DNA of 32,430 nucleotides from Angelakisella sp. (GCA_020025195.1 JAHHSN010000013.1:1-32430), one strand, 5' to 3'; positions 16,559-24,919 are shown, counted from the stretch's first letter. The notes: generated by a model not told the origin, from the sequence alone. Numbers and translations: made by a program.

Positions 16559-18967
16559 ATGGACAGAACAATCAAGATTGCCTTAGCGGGCAATCCGAAC
16601 AGCGGAAAAACGACCCTGTTCAATGCACTCACCGGCTCCAACCAGTTTGTGGGAAACTGGCCCGGTGTTACAGTGGAAAAGAAGGAAGGAAAGCTCAAAA
16701 AGCACGAGGACGTCGTTGTTATCGACCTTCCCGGTATTTATTCCCTTTCGCCCTATACCCTTGAGGAGGTCGTAGCGAGAAATTACCTTATCAATGAGCG
16801 CCCCGACGCCATCCTGAATATCGTAGACGGCACCAATCTGGAGCGCAACCTTTATCTTACAACCCAGCTGACCGAGCTTGGAATCCCGGTCGTTGTCGCG
16901 GTCAATATGATGGACGTCATCCAGAAGAACGGCGACCACATCAACCTCAAGGAGCTGGGACGGGAGCTGGGCTGTAAGGTCGTGGATATCTCCGCCCTCA
17001 AGGGAACCGGCGTGGTGGAGGCGGCGGAAGCGGCCATCGAGGCGGCAAAGGAAGGAAAGACCATTCCGATGCACACCTTCTCCGGCCCGGTCGAGCATGC
17101 CCTCGCTCACATCGAGGAGGCTGCGGTCCATGATCTTCCGCAGGAGCAGCAGCGCTGGTACGCCATCAAGATCTTTGAGCGGGACGAGCGTGTGCTGGAA
17201 ACCCTTAAGATCCCGGAGGATGTTTTTGCCCATATCGAGACGGATATTGCGGCGGCGGAGCGGGAGCTGGACGATGACGCGGAGAGCATCATCACCAATG
17301 AGCGCTACGTCTTCATTGCCTCCGTCCTCAAGGGCTGCTACAAGAAGAAAACCACCGGAATGACCTTTTCCGATAAGATCGACCGCATCGTCACCAACCG
17401 GATCCTGGCTCTCCCCATTTTTGCGGTCATCATGTTCCTGGTCTATTATCTCTCGGTTTCCACTGTGGGAACCTGGGCGACCGACTGGGCGAATGACGGC
17501 CTCTTCGGTGACGGCTTCCACCTCTTCGGCATCGGCAGCGATGAATACGGCGAAGAGATGGACGCGTTTGCTCAGCAGTACATCTTTACCGATGACGTCA
17601 AGGCCACGGTAGCGAAGGCAGAGGAAGCCGATGTTGTCGGTGCTTCCGATCTGCTGGGTGCCATGAAAGACGGCTCCTTCGGTGATTTCGATGAGGCCTA
17701 TGGCTTCTATGGTGATTCCCTTGCCAATGCGGGCTTTGATATTTCCGAAACCGTAGACGCGGCGCTGGAGCGTGAGGACGTTCCCGATACGGCCGAGTAC
17801 GGTGTTTGGGTTCCCGGTATCCCGGTGCTGGTTGAGAGCGGCCTGACCGCCATCCACTGCACCGAGTGGCTCCAGAGCCTGATCCTGGACGGCGTAGTCG
17901 GCGGTGTCGGCGCGGTCCTCGGCTTCATTCCTCAGATGCTGGTCCTCTTCATCCTGCTGGCCTTCCTGGAGGGCTGCGGCTACATGGCGCGTATTGCCTT
18001 CGTTCTGGACCGTGTCTTCCGTAAGTTCGGCCTTTCCGGTAAGAGCTTCATCCCGATGCTGATCGGTACCGGATGCGGCGTTCCCGGCATCATGGCGTCC
18101 CGTACCATTGAGAATGAGCGGGATCGTCGTATGACCATCACGACCACGACCTTTATCCCCTGCGGCGCGAAGCTGCCGATCATCGCCCTCATCACCGCGG
18201 CTCTGTTCCACGGCGCTTGGTGGGTAGCCCCCAGTGCTTACTTCATCGGCATCGCTGCCATCGTGATCTCCGGCATCATGCTGAAAAAGACCAGCCGGTT
18301 CTCCGGCGATCCGGCTCCCTTCGTGATGGAGCTTCCCGCTTACCACTGGCCGACTGTTCGCAACATCTGGTGCAGCGTTTCGGAGCGTGCGGGTTCCTTT
18401 ATCCGTAAGGCCGGTACCATCATCCTGCTCTCCTCTATCGTGATCTGGGCAGGCTCCACCCTCGGCTTTACCGAGGCGGGCTTCGGCTTCTCCGCCGAAA
18501 TGCCTCTGGAGGCGAGCCTCCTTGGCAAGCTCGGTCAGGCGATCTGCTGGATCTTTGCGCCCCTTGGCTTTGGTAATATCAAAGCGGCGGTCGCTACCAT
18601 CATGGGTCTTGTGGCCAAGGAAAACGTCGTTGCGGTGTTCGGCGTCCTCGATTTCGCGGACCTTACCCAGCTGGCGGCCTATTCTTTCCTGGTCTTCAAC
18701 CTGCTCTGCGCTCCCTGCTTTGCCGCCATCGGCGCCATCCGCCGGGAGATGAACAGCGCCCGCTGGACCTGGTTTGCCATCGGCTATCAGACCGGCTTTG
18801 CCTATGCGGTCTCGCTTATGATCTATCAGATCGGCATGGCGGTGACTGGCCATCTCAACCCGGTCGGCCTTGCAGCTGCGGTCGTGCTCTTGGGCGGACT
18901 GCTCTACTTCCTGCTGCGTCCCAATCAGGAGAAGGCCGCGAAAAAGAAAGCCGCTGTCCACTCCTAA
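16559..18967 (+). CDS. feoB: FeoB ferrous iron transporter
   Basis: The Fe(II) permease (802 aa) has a cytoplasmic GTPase domain: G1 GNPNSGKT (11-18), G3 DLPG (56-59), G4 NMMD (116-119). A helical guanine-dissociation-inhibitor region (about 165-275) and a membrane domain follow. The membrane domain contains the conserved GTGCGVPGIM and CGAKLPI Cys motifs and the later LCAPCFAAI. An acidic insertion of about 100 residues (about 312-412) follows the first membrane helix and should face outside. The ATG at 16559 is preferred over 16553 because AAAGGAG sits about 8 bases before it. An operator precedes it, and a Cys-rich accessory peptide follows. Confidence 0.95.
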   Translation: MDRTIKIALAGNPNSGKTTLFNALTGSNQFVGNWPGVTVEKKEGKLKKHEDVVVIDLPGIYSLSPYTLEEVVARNYLINERPDAILNIVDGTNLERNLYLTTQLTELGIPVVVAVNMMDVIQKNGDHINLKELGRELGCKVVDISALKGTGVVEAAEAAIEAAKEGKTIPMHTFSGPVEHALAHIEEAAVHDLPQEQQRWYAIKIFERDERVLETLKIPEDVFAHIETDIAAAERELDDDAESIITNERYVFIASVLKGCYKKKTTGMTFSDKIDRIVTNRILALPIFAVIMFLVYYLSVSTVGTWATDWANDGLFGDGFHLFGIGSDEYGEEMDAFAQQYIFTDDVKATVAKAEEADVVGASDLLGAMKDGSFGDFDEAYGFYGDSLANAGFDISETVDAALEREDVPDTAEYGVWVPGIPVLVESGLTAIHCTEWLQSLILDGVVGGVGAVLGFIPQMLVLFILLAFLEGCGYMARIAFVLDRVFRKFGLSGKSFIPMLIGTGCGVPGIMASRTIENERDRRMTITTTTFIPCGAKLPIIALITAALFHGAWWVAPSAYFIGIAAIVISGIMLKKTSRFSGDPAPFVMELPAYHWPTVRNIWCSVSERAGSFIRKAGTIILLSSIVIWAGSTLGFTEAGFGFSAEMPLEASLLGKLGQAICWIFAPLGFGNIKAAVATIMGLVAKENVVAVFGVLDFADLTQLAAYSFLVFNLLCAPCFAAIGAIRREMNSARWTWFAIGYQTGFAYAVSLMIYQIGMAVTGHLNPVGLAAAVVLLGGLLYFLLRPNQEKAAKKKAAVHS

Positions 18968-19006
18968 AAACAGTCTTTCTACATTCCATCCAAAGGAGGA
19001 GTTTCT

Positions 19007-19168
19007 ATGCTTCATTGGCTCAGCGCCAACCTCGGCACCATTGCGGTTGCCCTCATTCTGGCGGCGGTGGTCGCTCTTGTGGTCCGTTCTCTGGTGAGAA
19101 AGAAAAAAGCGGGAGGCTCCTGCTGCGGCGGCTGCTCCGGCTGTCCCATGAACGGCAAGTGCCACTGA
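19007..19168 (+). CDS. FeoB-associated Cys-rich membrane protein
   Basis: This 53-aa peptide has one N-terminal membrane helix (about residues 8-27), a basic stop-transfer patch RKKK, and a Cys-rich tail with CC, C, C and a final KCH. It matches the FeoB-associated small membrane proteins of Firmicutes in size, architecture and position. The tail probably faces the cytoplasm and may bind iron near FeoB. AAAGGAGGAG precedes the ATG, 39 bases after the feoB stop. Confidence 0.9.
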   Translation: MLHWLSANLGTIAVALILAAVVALVVRSLVRKKKAGGSCCGGCSGCPMNGKCH

Positions 19169-19204
19169 GCCGCCATGAGGTTCTGATTCAAGTGAAAGTG
19201 ATGG

Positions 19205-19241
19205 GCAGCGGTTCCCCTTGCGGGAATCGCTGCTTTTCCTT
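19205..19241 (+). terminator. Intrinsic terminator of the feo operon
   Basis: GCAGCGGTTCCC pairs with GGGAATCGCTGC (12 bp, one G-U) around a short loop, then TTTTCCTTT. Confidence 0.82.
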
Positions 19242-19424
19242 TGTCCCGCTTTTTTATAAAGACCGCCCCTCGGCTGGGGCGAGCGGAGCAGGCGGGGGAT
19301 GCAGGCGGAAGGATTTTCAGCGCTTTTTGAGAGAAGGGCATATTTAGACCCGGCGGAAAGCGGGAGCTCTGACTTCACCTGTGGGCGGACATATAAATAA
19401 AGTCTAAAAGAATTAAAAAATTGG

Positions 19425-19453
19425 TTGACAAATGTTGAAAATCCACTTACGAT
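19425..19453 (+). promoter_or_regulatory. Promoter of pgsA-cls
   Basis: TTGACA (19425-19430), 17 bp, TACGAT (19448-19453). In the leader a 6-bp hairpin, AGCCGT/ACGGCT (19499-19514), is followed by TTTTT and could attenuate transcription. Confidence 0.7.
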
Positions 19454-19548
19454 GACAATAAACCCTGCCATTATTTTAACCATATGGAGGAAAATGGGAG
19501 CCGTTCCGACGGCTTTTTCCATTACAGTTAGGAACGAGGAGAGCTTTT

Positions 19549-20124
19549 ATGACGAAAGAATTGTACAAACCGACCCTGCGGGAGGTATTCACCATCCCCA
19601 ACATCATGGGCTACATCCGCATTTTGCTGATTCCCGTGTTCATGACCATCTATATTCAGGCAGACAGCCTCAGCGACTACCGTCTCGCGGCGCTCATTGC
19701 CGGTATTTCTGCCATTTCGGATTTCTTCGACGGTCTCATCGCCCGGAAATGCAATATGGTTACCGAGCTCGGCAAGTTCATTGACCCCCTGTCGGATAAG
19801 CTTTCCCAGGCTGGTATGATTATCTGTCTGGGCTTCCGCTATCCGTTCATGCGCTACGCCATTGCCCTCTTTGTGGTGAAGGAGCTCTTCATGGGTGTTA
19901 TGGGTGTCATCATGCTCTGCCATAACGGCCGCAAGCTGAACGGCGCCAAGTGGTACGGAAAGGTCTGCACCGCCGTTCTTTACACCGGGATGTTCATCCT
20001 CTTTGTCTTCCCCAATCTCGCAGAGGGCTGGGTCAATGCCATCATCGGGGTATCCATTCTCTTTATGGCATTTTCTTTCATCATGTATATTCCTGTCTTT
20101 CATAAAATGTATCACGAAGCGTAA
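19549..20124 (+). CDS. pgsA: CDP-alcohol phosphatidyltransferase, probable phosphatidylglycerophosphate synthase
   Basis: The integral membrane enzyme (191 aa) is predicted to join CDP-diacylglycerol and glycerol-3-phosphate to give phosphatidylglycerophosphate. The complete CDP-alcohol signature is present: DGLIAR, eight residues, G, three residues, D, three residues, D (within DGLIARKC to FIDPLSD). Several membrane helices flank it. AACGAGGAGAG precedes the ATG. A cardiolipin synthase gene follows after 18 bases, supporting the PgsA assignment over other CDP-alcohol acceptors. Confidence 0.88.
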   Translation: MTKELYKPTLREVFTIPNIMGYIRILLIPVFMTIYIQADSLSDYRLAALIAGISAISDFFDGLIARKCNMVTELGKFIDPLSDKLSQAGMIICLGFRYPFMRYAIALFVVKELFMGVMGVIMLCHNGRKLNGAKWYGKVCTAVLYTGMFILFVFPNLAEGWVNAIIGVSILFMAFSFIMYIPVFHKMYHEA

Positions 20125-20142
20125 AAGAACGGGGGAACTTCG

Positions 20143-21555
20143 ATGCACTGGATTTTGTTTGTCATCTGGGCGCTTTCCATCGTCGGTGTTATCTTTGTGG
20201 AGCGGAAAAATCCGCAGGAGACCATGCTTTGGGCGCTGATTCTCGTCTGTATGCCCTATGTGGGCGTGCTGCTCTACCTCGCTTTCGGCAAGACACCGGG
20301 CTCCAAGCTGACGGGCGCGGTGCGCTCTCTGCGCTTTTCCTCCGATTGGCGGAAACATATGCAGGAAAAGAGCACCTTCCATGTGGCGGAGTCGGAAGTT
20401 CCCCTCACAGAGCTGGAGACGCGGGTCTGCCGCTTCAATAAAAATTATAACAGCGCCCCTCTCGTTGCGGCAAAGGACTATGAGCTTCTCACCGACGGCG
20501 AGTCCCACTACCGCCGGCTGTTCGAGGACATCGGGAACGCGAAGGAATCGGTGCACGTCCTATTTTATACCGTCCACAATGACGAGGCGGGGCACGCGCT
20601 GGTGGACCTCCTCACCCAAAAGGCGAAGGAGGGCGTCACCGTCTGGCTGATGATCGACTTTCTCGCGAACGTCGGCTCCCCGCCCAAAATGTTTCAGCCG
20701 CTCATTGAGGCGGGTGGGCGGATGCGGCGGCTCAAGCCCTTTCTGCACCACTTCCGCAGTCACCGCAAGATCGTAGTGGTGGACGGAACCGTCGGCTATC
20801 TCGGTGGCATGAACATCGGCGACAAGTACCTTGGGAAGGATAAGGTCAAGACCCCGTGGAGGGATACGCAGGTGAGGGTCACCGGTTCCTGCGTTTCGGA
20901 GCTGGAGCGCTGCTTCCTCACCGACTGGCTGAACGCCATCTCCCAAAAGCAGGAGGCGGAGGTCACCGAAGCGCTGGAGCGGCTGGAAAAGCGGCTCACC
21001 AATGCCGGTGACATCCCCTGCCAGATTGTGTCGGGCGGCGCGGAAAGCGATCAGCAGCGCATCAAAATGGCGTATCTTTCGATGATCTCCAACGCGAGAG
21101 AACGCATCCGCATCCAGTCGCCCTATTTTGTCCCCGATACCACCATTCTGGAGGCACTCCGGACGGCAGCCGCCACCGGGGTCAAGATTGACCTGATGAT
21201 CCCCGCCGTCAAATCGAGCTTCTTTTTGGAGCCGGTGACGGTGCACTACTGCAAGGAGCTTCTGGACGTCGGCGCGCGGGTGTTCCGCTATCACGGCTAT
21301 CTCCACGCCAAGACCATGACGGTGGACGAGGAGATCTGCTGTATCGGCTCGGTTAATATGGATATGCGTTCCCTTTCGGTGGACGACGAGGTTTGCAGCG
21401 TCTTCTATGATAAGGAGATGACCCGGCGGCATATTGAGCAGTTTCGGAAGGATAAGGAGCGCTGCGTTGGCTACACCCGGCTGGATTATGAGAAGCGAAG
21501 CATTCTGAGCCGTGTGGGAGAGCAGATCCTGCTGCTCTTCGCGCCGCTTATGTAA
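20143..21555 (+). CDS. cls: Cardiolipin synthase (phospholipase D type)
   Basis: The enzyme (470 aa) condenses two phosphatidylglycerol molecules, or an equivalent donor, into cardiolipin. Two N-terminal membrane helices (about residues 2-18 and 28-47) are followed by a PLD-nuclease N-terminal segment. Two HKD motifs form the active site: HRKIVVVD, followed by LGGMNIGD, and HAKTMTVD, followed by GSVNMDMRS. It forms an operon with pgsA, giving consecutive steps of anionic lipid synthesis. The ATG follows GGGGGAA. Confidence 0.93.
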   Translation: MHWILFVIWALSIVGVIFVERKNPQETMLWALILVCMPYVGVLLYLAFGKTPGSKLTGAVRSLRFSSDWRKHMQEKSTFHVAESEVPLTELETRVCRFNKNYNSAPLVAAKDYELLTDGESHYRRLFEDIGNAKESVHVLFYTVHNDEAGHALVDLLTQKAKEGVTVWLMIDFLANVGSPPKMFQPLIEAGGRMRRLKPFLHHFRSHRKIVVVDGTVGYLGGMNIGDKYLGKDKVKTPWRDTQVRVTGSCVSELERCFLTDWLNAISQKQEAEVTEALERLEKRLTNAGDIPCQIVSGGAESDQQRIKMAYLSMISNARERIRIQSPYFVPDTTILEALRTAAATGVKIDLMIPAVKSSFFLEPVTVHYCKELLDVGARVFRYHGYLHAKTMTVDEEICCIGSVNMDMRSLSVDDEVCSVFYDKEMTRRHIEQFRKDKERCVGYTRLDYEKRSILSRVGEQILLLFAPLM

Positions 21556-21580
21556 TAGAAAAAGAAAGGGAGAGAGCATT

Positions 21581-21844
21581 TTGAGCTGGTGGGTCTATTT
21601 TCTCCGCTGCCGCGACGACACCCTCTACTGCGGCATGACCGATGACCCGGAAAGACGGTGCGCGGCGCATAATGCCGGGCACGGCGCCAAATATACCCGG
21701 GGCAGGAGGCCGGTGACCCTCGTCTACCGGGAGGAGTGCCCCGATAAAAGCGCAGCGCTGAAGCGGGAAGCCGCCCTCAAGAAGCTCTCCCGCCGGGAAA
21801 AGCTGGCCCTCATTGAGGGCGCGCGGCCCCCAAAACAGAAGTAA
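21581..21844 (+). CDS. GIY-YIG superfamily nuclease-like protein
   Basis: A small (87 aa) single-domain GIY-YIG protein of the YhbQ/UPF0213 kind. The motif reads WVYFLRC, then LYCGMT in place of GIY/YIG, with R in ERRCAAHN and GAKYTRGRRPVTLVY following; E in EAALKKLSR is expected to complete the active site. The TTG at 21581 follows AAAGGGAGAG. Cellular role is not established for the family. It starts 26 bases after cls, so it may be co-transcribed. Confidence 0.88.
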   Translation: MSWWVYFLRCRDDTLYCGMTDDPERRCAAHNAGHGAKYTRGRRPVTLVYREECPDKSAALKREAALKKLSRREKLALIEGARPPKQK

Positions 21845-21846
21845 AG

Positions 21847-21885
21847 CGTGAGTCCCACGGTTTTTATGCCGCGGGGCTTTTTTCA
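21847..21885 (+). terminator. Probable intrinsic terminator after the GIY-YIG gene
   Basis: GTCCCACGGT pairs imperfectly with GCCGCGGGGC around a T-rich loop, followed by TTTTTT. Confidence 0.55.
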
Positions 21886-21950
21886 TGGAGGGGAAGGAAA
21901 ACGGGTCCCCCGCGCGCGCACAGGACGGCGAGGGCAGGTATGCTCCCCCG

Positions 21951-22047
21951 GGGGCGGCCGCCCGGCGCGCCGCAGGCGCGCCTCATGCGGGAGCCGGAGG
22001 CCCCCGCGTAAGCGAAACCGCAAAGCGGTTTCGCTGGCGGCCGCCCC
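21951..22047. repeat. Cloverleaf-like GC-rich inverted-repeat element
   Basis: A perfect 12-bp closing stem (21951-21962 with 22036-22047, GGGGCGGCCGCC) encloses three tightly packed hairpins. Arm 1 is GGCGCGCC-GCA-GGCGCGCC (21964-21982). Arm 2 is GCGGG/CCCGC with an inner GCC/GGC (21987-22007). Arm 3 is a perfect 11-bp stem with AAA loop (22011-22035). It resembles a structured RNA, a DNA cruciform or a dispersed repeat. It is not a tRNA, as no anticodon or T-arm features are present. A further stem, GGCGAAA/TTTCGCC (22054-22094), follows. Confidence 0.7.
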
Positions 22048-22135
22048 TTCCGTGGCGAAAGGTTTCCTCTCGTGCCGCAAGGGCTAATTTCGCCGTCCTT
22101 TGCATAGAATGAAGGAAAAAGGAGGGAACAGAAAG

Positions 22136-22669
22136 ATGTATAGTGAACAGTCAAGGCCGGAGCCTCTGGTTGCCCGTCTGGAGGAACGTCCGCAGGCGGA
22201 GGCGCACCTTAGGGGGAAATACGCGGAGGCTTCCGTGCGCTTCTACGCGACGCCTCTCGGGACGCTGGCACTCCTTTCGGCAAACGGCCTGCCCACCTCA
22301 GGAGAGGCGGTCCTTTCGGGGGAGGAAGGCGTTTCGCTGCTTAAGCTCCCGTCGTTCCGGGGCTTCCTCTGGGGCGCGGCGCTCATTTCCCGCTTCCCGC
22401 CGGAGGGCTACGCCGGCAAAATGCTGACCCTCACACTGGACGGGGAGCCTTTGGCGGAGGGCAAAGCCGAGGTTACGGAGTGGTGCATTCCCGCGGAGGA
22501 AACCCCCTCTCGGGAGGTAGAGAAGCAGTATCAGGCCTCTCTCAAGGGGGAGGAACCCCCACCGGAAGCATCTGCCCCGGAGACGCCGTCCGCTCCCAAG
22601 GAGAAGCCGCCCGCCCCGCGGGAGGAGCCGGCGGGCTGGGGATATTATTCCGGATTCTTTGAGGAATAG
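22136..22669 (+). CDS. Hypothetical protein with Pro/Glu-rich tail
   Basis: A 177-aa protein I do not recognise. Residues 1-115 look like a beta-rich folded domain with a repeating short-strand pattern. Residues about 116-165 are a low-complexity Pro/Glu/Ala tail, ending in an aromatic GWGYYSGFFEE. There is no signal peptide or membrane helix. The ATG at 22136 has AAAGGAGGG at about 10 bases. A TGCATAGAAT extended -10-like box lies just upstream. Strong codon continuity and the ribosome site support a real gene. Confidence 0.7.
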   Translation: MYSEQSRPEPLVARLEERPQAEAHLRGKYAEASVRFYATPLGTLALLSANGLPTSGEAVLSGEEGVSLLKLPSFRGFLWGAALISRFPPEGYAGKMLTLTLDGEPLAEGKAEVTEWCIPAEETPSREVEKQYQASLKGEEPPPEASAPETPSAPKEKPPAPREEPAGWGYYSGFFEE

Positions 22670-22691
22670 GAACCCGGACGCTGATGGGGCA

Positions 22692-22732
22692 GGAAGCCTC
22701 CGACTGAGGAGCCGGGGGCTTTTCCTTTTTCC
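22692..22732 (+). terminator. Probable terminator before rarA
   Basis: AAGCCTCC pairs with GGGGGCTT (one T-G pair), followed by TTTTCCTTTTTCC. Confidence 0.6.
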
Positions 22733-22742
22733 CCAAAAGCGG

Positions 22743-22748
22743 TATAAT
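22743..22748 (+). promoter_or_regulatory. -10 box of the rarA promoter
   Basis: A perfect TATAAT lies 36 bases before the start codon. The region at -35 spacing (TTTTCC) is a weak match. Confidence 0.5.
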
Positions 22749-22783
22749 AGGGGTATAAAAAACGGCTGAAAGGAGGGGATGAG

Positions 22784-24049
22784 ATGGCAAGTCCTCTGGC
22801 GGATCGCATCCGTCCCAAAACGCTGGACGAGATGGTCGGTCAGCGCCATATTTTAGGGGAGGGAGGACTCCTCCGGCGCATCGCGGAAAGCGGCGAGACC
22901 CCGAACCTCATCTTTTACGGGCCCTCCGGCGTCGGCAAGACCACGGCGGCGCGCATCATCGCGGCCCGCGCCGGCAAAAAGCTGGTGGAGATGAACGGCA
23001 CCACCGCCTCCACCGGCGACATCAAGGCGCTGATCGGCTCGCTGGATGGCTTTGACGCCATGAACGGCGTGCTGCTCTATCTGGATGAGATCCAGTACCT
23101 CAATAAGAAACAGCAGCAGACCCTGCTGGAATTCATCGAGAACGGTTCCATCACCCTCATCGCCTCCACCACCGAAAACCCTTATTTCGCGGTATACAGT
23201 GCAGTTTTGAGCCGCTGCACCGTCTTTGAATTCCTTCCGGTCCCCCAGGAGGAGGTGGAGCGTTACCTCGCCCGCGCCCTCGGCCTTTTGGAGGAGGATT
23301 ACCCCGGCCTCACCGCAGAGGAAGGGGTCATCCCGAAGCTGGCCCTGAGCTGCGGCGGCGACGTCCGCAAGGCGGCGAACGCGCTGGAGCTCTGCACGCT
23401 CGCGGCGGCCGCCTCCGCCGGGGAAAAGAAGATTACGCTGGAGGACGCTTCCCTTGCCGGGCAGAGAAGCGCTATGCGCTATGACCGGGACGGTGACCAG
23501 CACTATGATATCCTTTCGGCTCTTCACAAATCGGTGCGCGGCTCCGACCCGGACGCCGCGCTGCATTATCTCGCACGGCTCCTTCAGGCGGGGGACATCC
23601 TTTCCCCCTGTCGGCGGCTGCTCTGCATTGCCTCGGAGGATGTGGGACTGGCCGCTCCGCAGGCGGTCGGCGTGGTCAAATCCTGCGTGGATTCCGCCCT
23701 GCAGCTGGGACTTCCGGAAGCGAAGCTCCCTCTCGCCGAGGCGACCATCTACTTGGCCACCCTCCCCAAGTCCAACTCTGCTTACCTCGCCATCAGCAAA
23801 GCAATGGCGGATGTGGAGCAGGGCCGCGGCAAAGGCTTTCCCCGCTGCCTGCAGAATGTCCACTATGACGGCGCCGAGCGGGAAGATAAGGGACAGCATT
23901 ACCGCTATCCCCACAATTATCCCGGCCATTGGGTACAGCAGCAGTATCTCCCGGATGACCTTCTTGGCACGACCTACTATGAGTACGGCGAAAATAAGCT
24001 GGAACAGGCGGCGCGCGCCTACTGGGAGCCGCGAAAAGGTAAGAAATAA
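22784..24049 (+). CDS. rarA: Replication-associated recombination protein A (RarA/MgsA AAA+ ATPase)
   Basis: A clamp-loader-related AAA+ ATPase (421 aa) that acts at stalled replication forks. The N-terminus has RIRPKTLDEMVGQRHILGEG, typical of RarA. Walker A is GPSGVGKT (46-53), Walker B is LLYLDE (D101 and E102), sensor 1 lies in IASTTENP, and the arginine finger in SRCTVFEF. The C-terminal tetramerisation region (about 235-415) has the conserved RSAMRYDRDGDQHYD-type segment, SALHKSVRGSDPDAALHYL, and the closing HYRYPHNYPGHWVQQQYLP. GAAAGGAGGGG precedes the ATG. It is monocistronic. Confidence 0.95.
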   Translation: MASPLADRIRPKTLDEMVGQRHILGEGGLLRRIAESGETPNLIFYGPSGVGKTTAARIIAARAGKKLVEMNGTTASTGDIKALIGSLDGFDAMNGVLLYLDEIQYLNKKQQQTLLEFIENGSITLIASTTENPYFAVYSAVLSRCTVFEFLPVPQEEVERYLARALGLLEEDYPGLTAEEGVIPKLALSCGGDVRKAANALELCTLAAAASAGEKKITLEDASLAGQRSAMRYDRDGDQHYDILSALHKSVRGSDPDAALHYLARLLQAGDILSPCRRLLCIASEDVGLAAPQAVGVVKSCVDSALQLGLPEAKLPLAEATIYLATLPKSNSAYLAISKAMADVEQGRGKGFPRCLQNVHYDGAEREDKGQHYRYPHNYPGHWVQQQYLPDDLLGTTYYEYGENKLEQAARAYWEPRKGKK

Positions 24050-24053
24050 AAAG

Positions 24054-24090
24054 AACCGCCCGGGGAATCTTCCTCAGGCGGTTTGGTTTT
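24054..24090. terminator. Bidirectional terminator between rarA and deoD
   Basis: AACCGCC (24054-24060) pairs with GGCGGTT (24077-24083), with T-rich sequence on the plus side and A-rich sequence before it that gives Ts on the minus strand. Confidence 0.7.
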
Positions 24091-24099
24091 AGGTGGGGA

Positions 24100-24810
24100 T
24101 TACAGGCTGATGGCGGTATCGAGGGACAGCTCCATCATCTTGGTGAACTTGGTCTGGCGCTCCTCGGGGGAAAGCTCCTCATTTTTGCCGATGACATCGC
24201 TGATGGAGAGGATGCCGAGGGCGCGCTTGCCGGCGTAGGCGGCGTTTGCGTAAAGGGCGGGCAGCTCCATCTCCACGCAGAGAGCGCCCATCTTGCGCCA
24301 GCAGGTGGTGCGTTCCGGGTTCGCCATATAAAAGACGTCGGAGGAGACGACGTTGCCGACCATATAGGGCAGACCTTTTTCATCCGCAAGGCGGGTGGCG
24401 GTGGAAAGCATCTTGTAGTCCGCGATGGGAGCGAAGGTGCCGGGCAGCTCAAACTGCGCCATATAGTTGCTGTCGGTGCAGGAGCCCATGGCGATGACGA
24501 TATCTCCGAGCTTGAGGTCCGGGTGCAGCGCGCCTGCCGAGCCAAAGCGGATGATGTTTTCCACGTCATAGAAATGATAAAGCTCATAGCTGTAAATGCC
24601 GATGGAGGGGATACCCATGCCGTGTCCCATGACCGAGACCGGATGGCCCTTGTAGGTGCCGGTGTAGCCGTACATTCCGCGGACGGTATTGAAGCAGACT
24701 GGATTTTCAAGGTAGGTCTCCGCGGTGAATTTGGCGCGCAGGGGATCGCCCGCCATCAGGACGGTCTTTGCGATGTCGCCTTTTTTTGCGTTATTATGAG
24801 GGGTGGACAT
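24100..24810 (-). CDS. deoD: Purine-nucleoside phosphorylase, DeoD type
   Basis: A 236-aa hexameric-type phosphorylase that splits purine (deoxy)nucleosides into base and (deoxy)ribose-1-phosphate. GDPLRAKF carries the phosphate-binding Arg, GHGMGIPS and IRFGSAG complete the phosphate site, and VEMELPAL holds the nucleoside Glu. SISDVI carries the catalytic Asp (E. coli D204) and the Arg of EERQTKF matches R217. The usual VEMEAA reads VEMELP here, a change beside the nucleoside site. AGAAAGGAGAC precedes the ATG. It is divergent from uridine kinase, pairing purine and pyrimidine salvage. Confidence 0.94.
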   Translation of the reverse strand: MSTPHNNAKKGDIAKTVLMAGDPLRAKFTAETYLENPVCFNTVRGMYGYTGTYKGHPVSVMGHGMGIPSIGIYSYELYHFYDVENIIRFGSAGALHPDLKLGDIVIAMGSCTDSNYMAQFELPGTFAPIADYKMLSTATRLADEKGLPYMVGNVVSSDVFYMANPERTTCWRKMGALCVEMELPALYANAAYAGKRALGILSISDVIGKNEELSPEERQTKFTKMMELSLDTAISL

Positions 24811-24863
24811 AGGAAAGTCTCCTTTCTGGTATTAAAGAATTAGGGCTCTTTTCTTCTAAGGGT

Positions 24864-24892
24864 AGTGTACCATATTTAGAGGGTGCCGTCGA
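24864..24892 (-). promoter_or_regulatory. deoD promoter
   Basis: Minus strand: TCGACG (24892-24887), 17 bp, TACACT (24869-24864) with TGG before it. The AAATATGGTAC block (24877-24867) is repeated in the divergent udk promoter. Confidence 0.6.
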
Positions 24893-24919
24893 GAGGAAAA
24901 GCCCAAACAGGACACTGTC

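Larger units (their letters stand above)
19169..19548. other. 380-base intergenic region between the feo operon and pgsA
   Basis: It holds the feo terminator (19205-19241), a GC-rich hairpin without T-tract (CGCCCC/GGGGCG, 19264-19281), an AT-rich pgsA promoter region and a short hairpin before pgsA. No convincing gene is seen; small open frames here have no family features. Confidence 0.6.

Noticed and set aside
16583..19522. 979-codon open frame on the minus strand opposite feoB
   Set aside because: It is antisense to a clear FeoB gene, has no ribosome site or domain pattern, and is explained by GC-rich codon bias.
19485..19532. 15-codon leader peptide before pgsA
   Set aside because: No ribosome site precedes its ATG and its codons show no attenuation logic.
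21951..22047. Cloverleaf element as a tRNA gene
   Set aside because: Arm sizes, absent T-loop and anticodon features, and a 12-bp closing stem do not fit any tRNA.
21864..22154. Overlapping open frames in the GC-rich intergenic region
   Set aside because: They are open on both strands through high GC and palindromes, with low-complexity Arg/Gly/Pro products.
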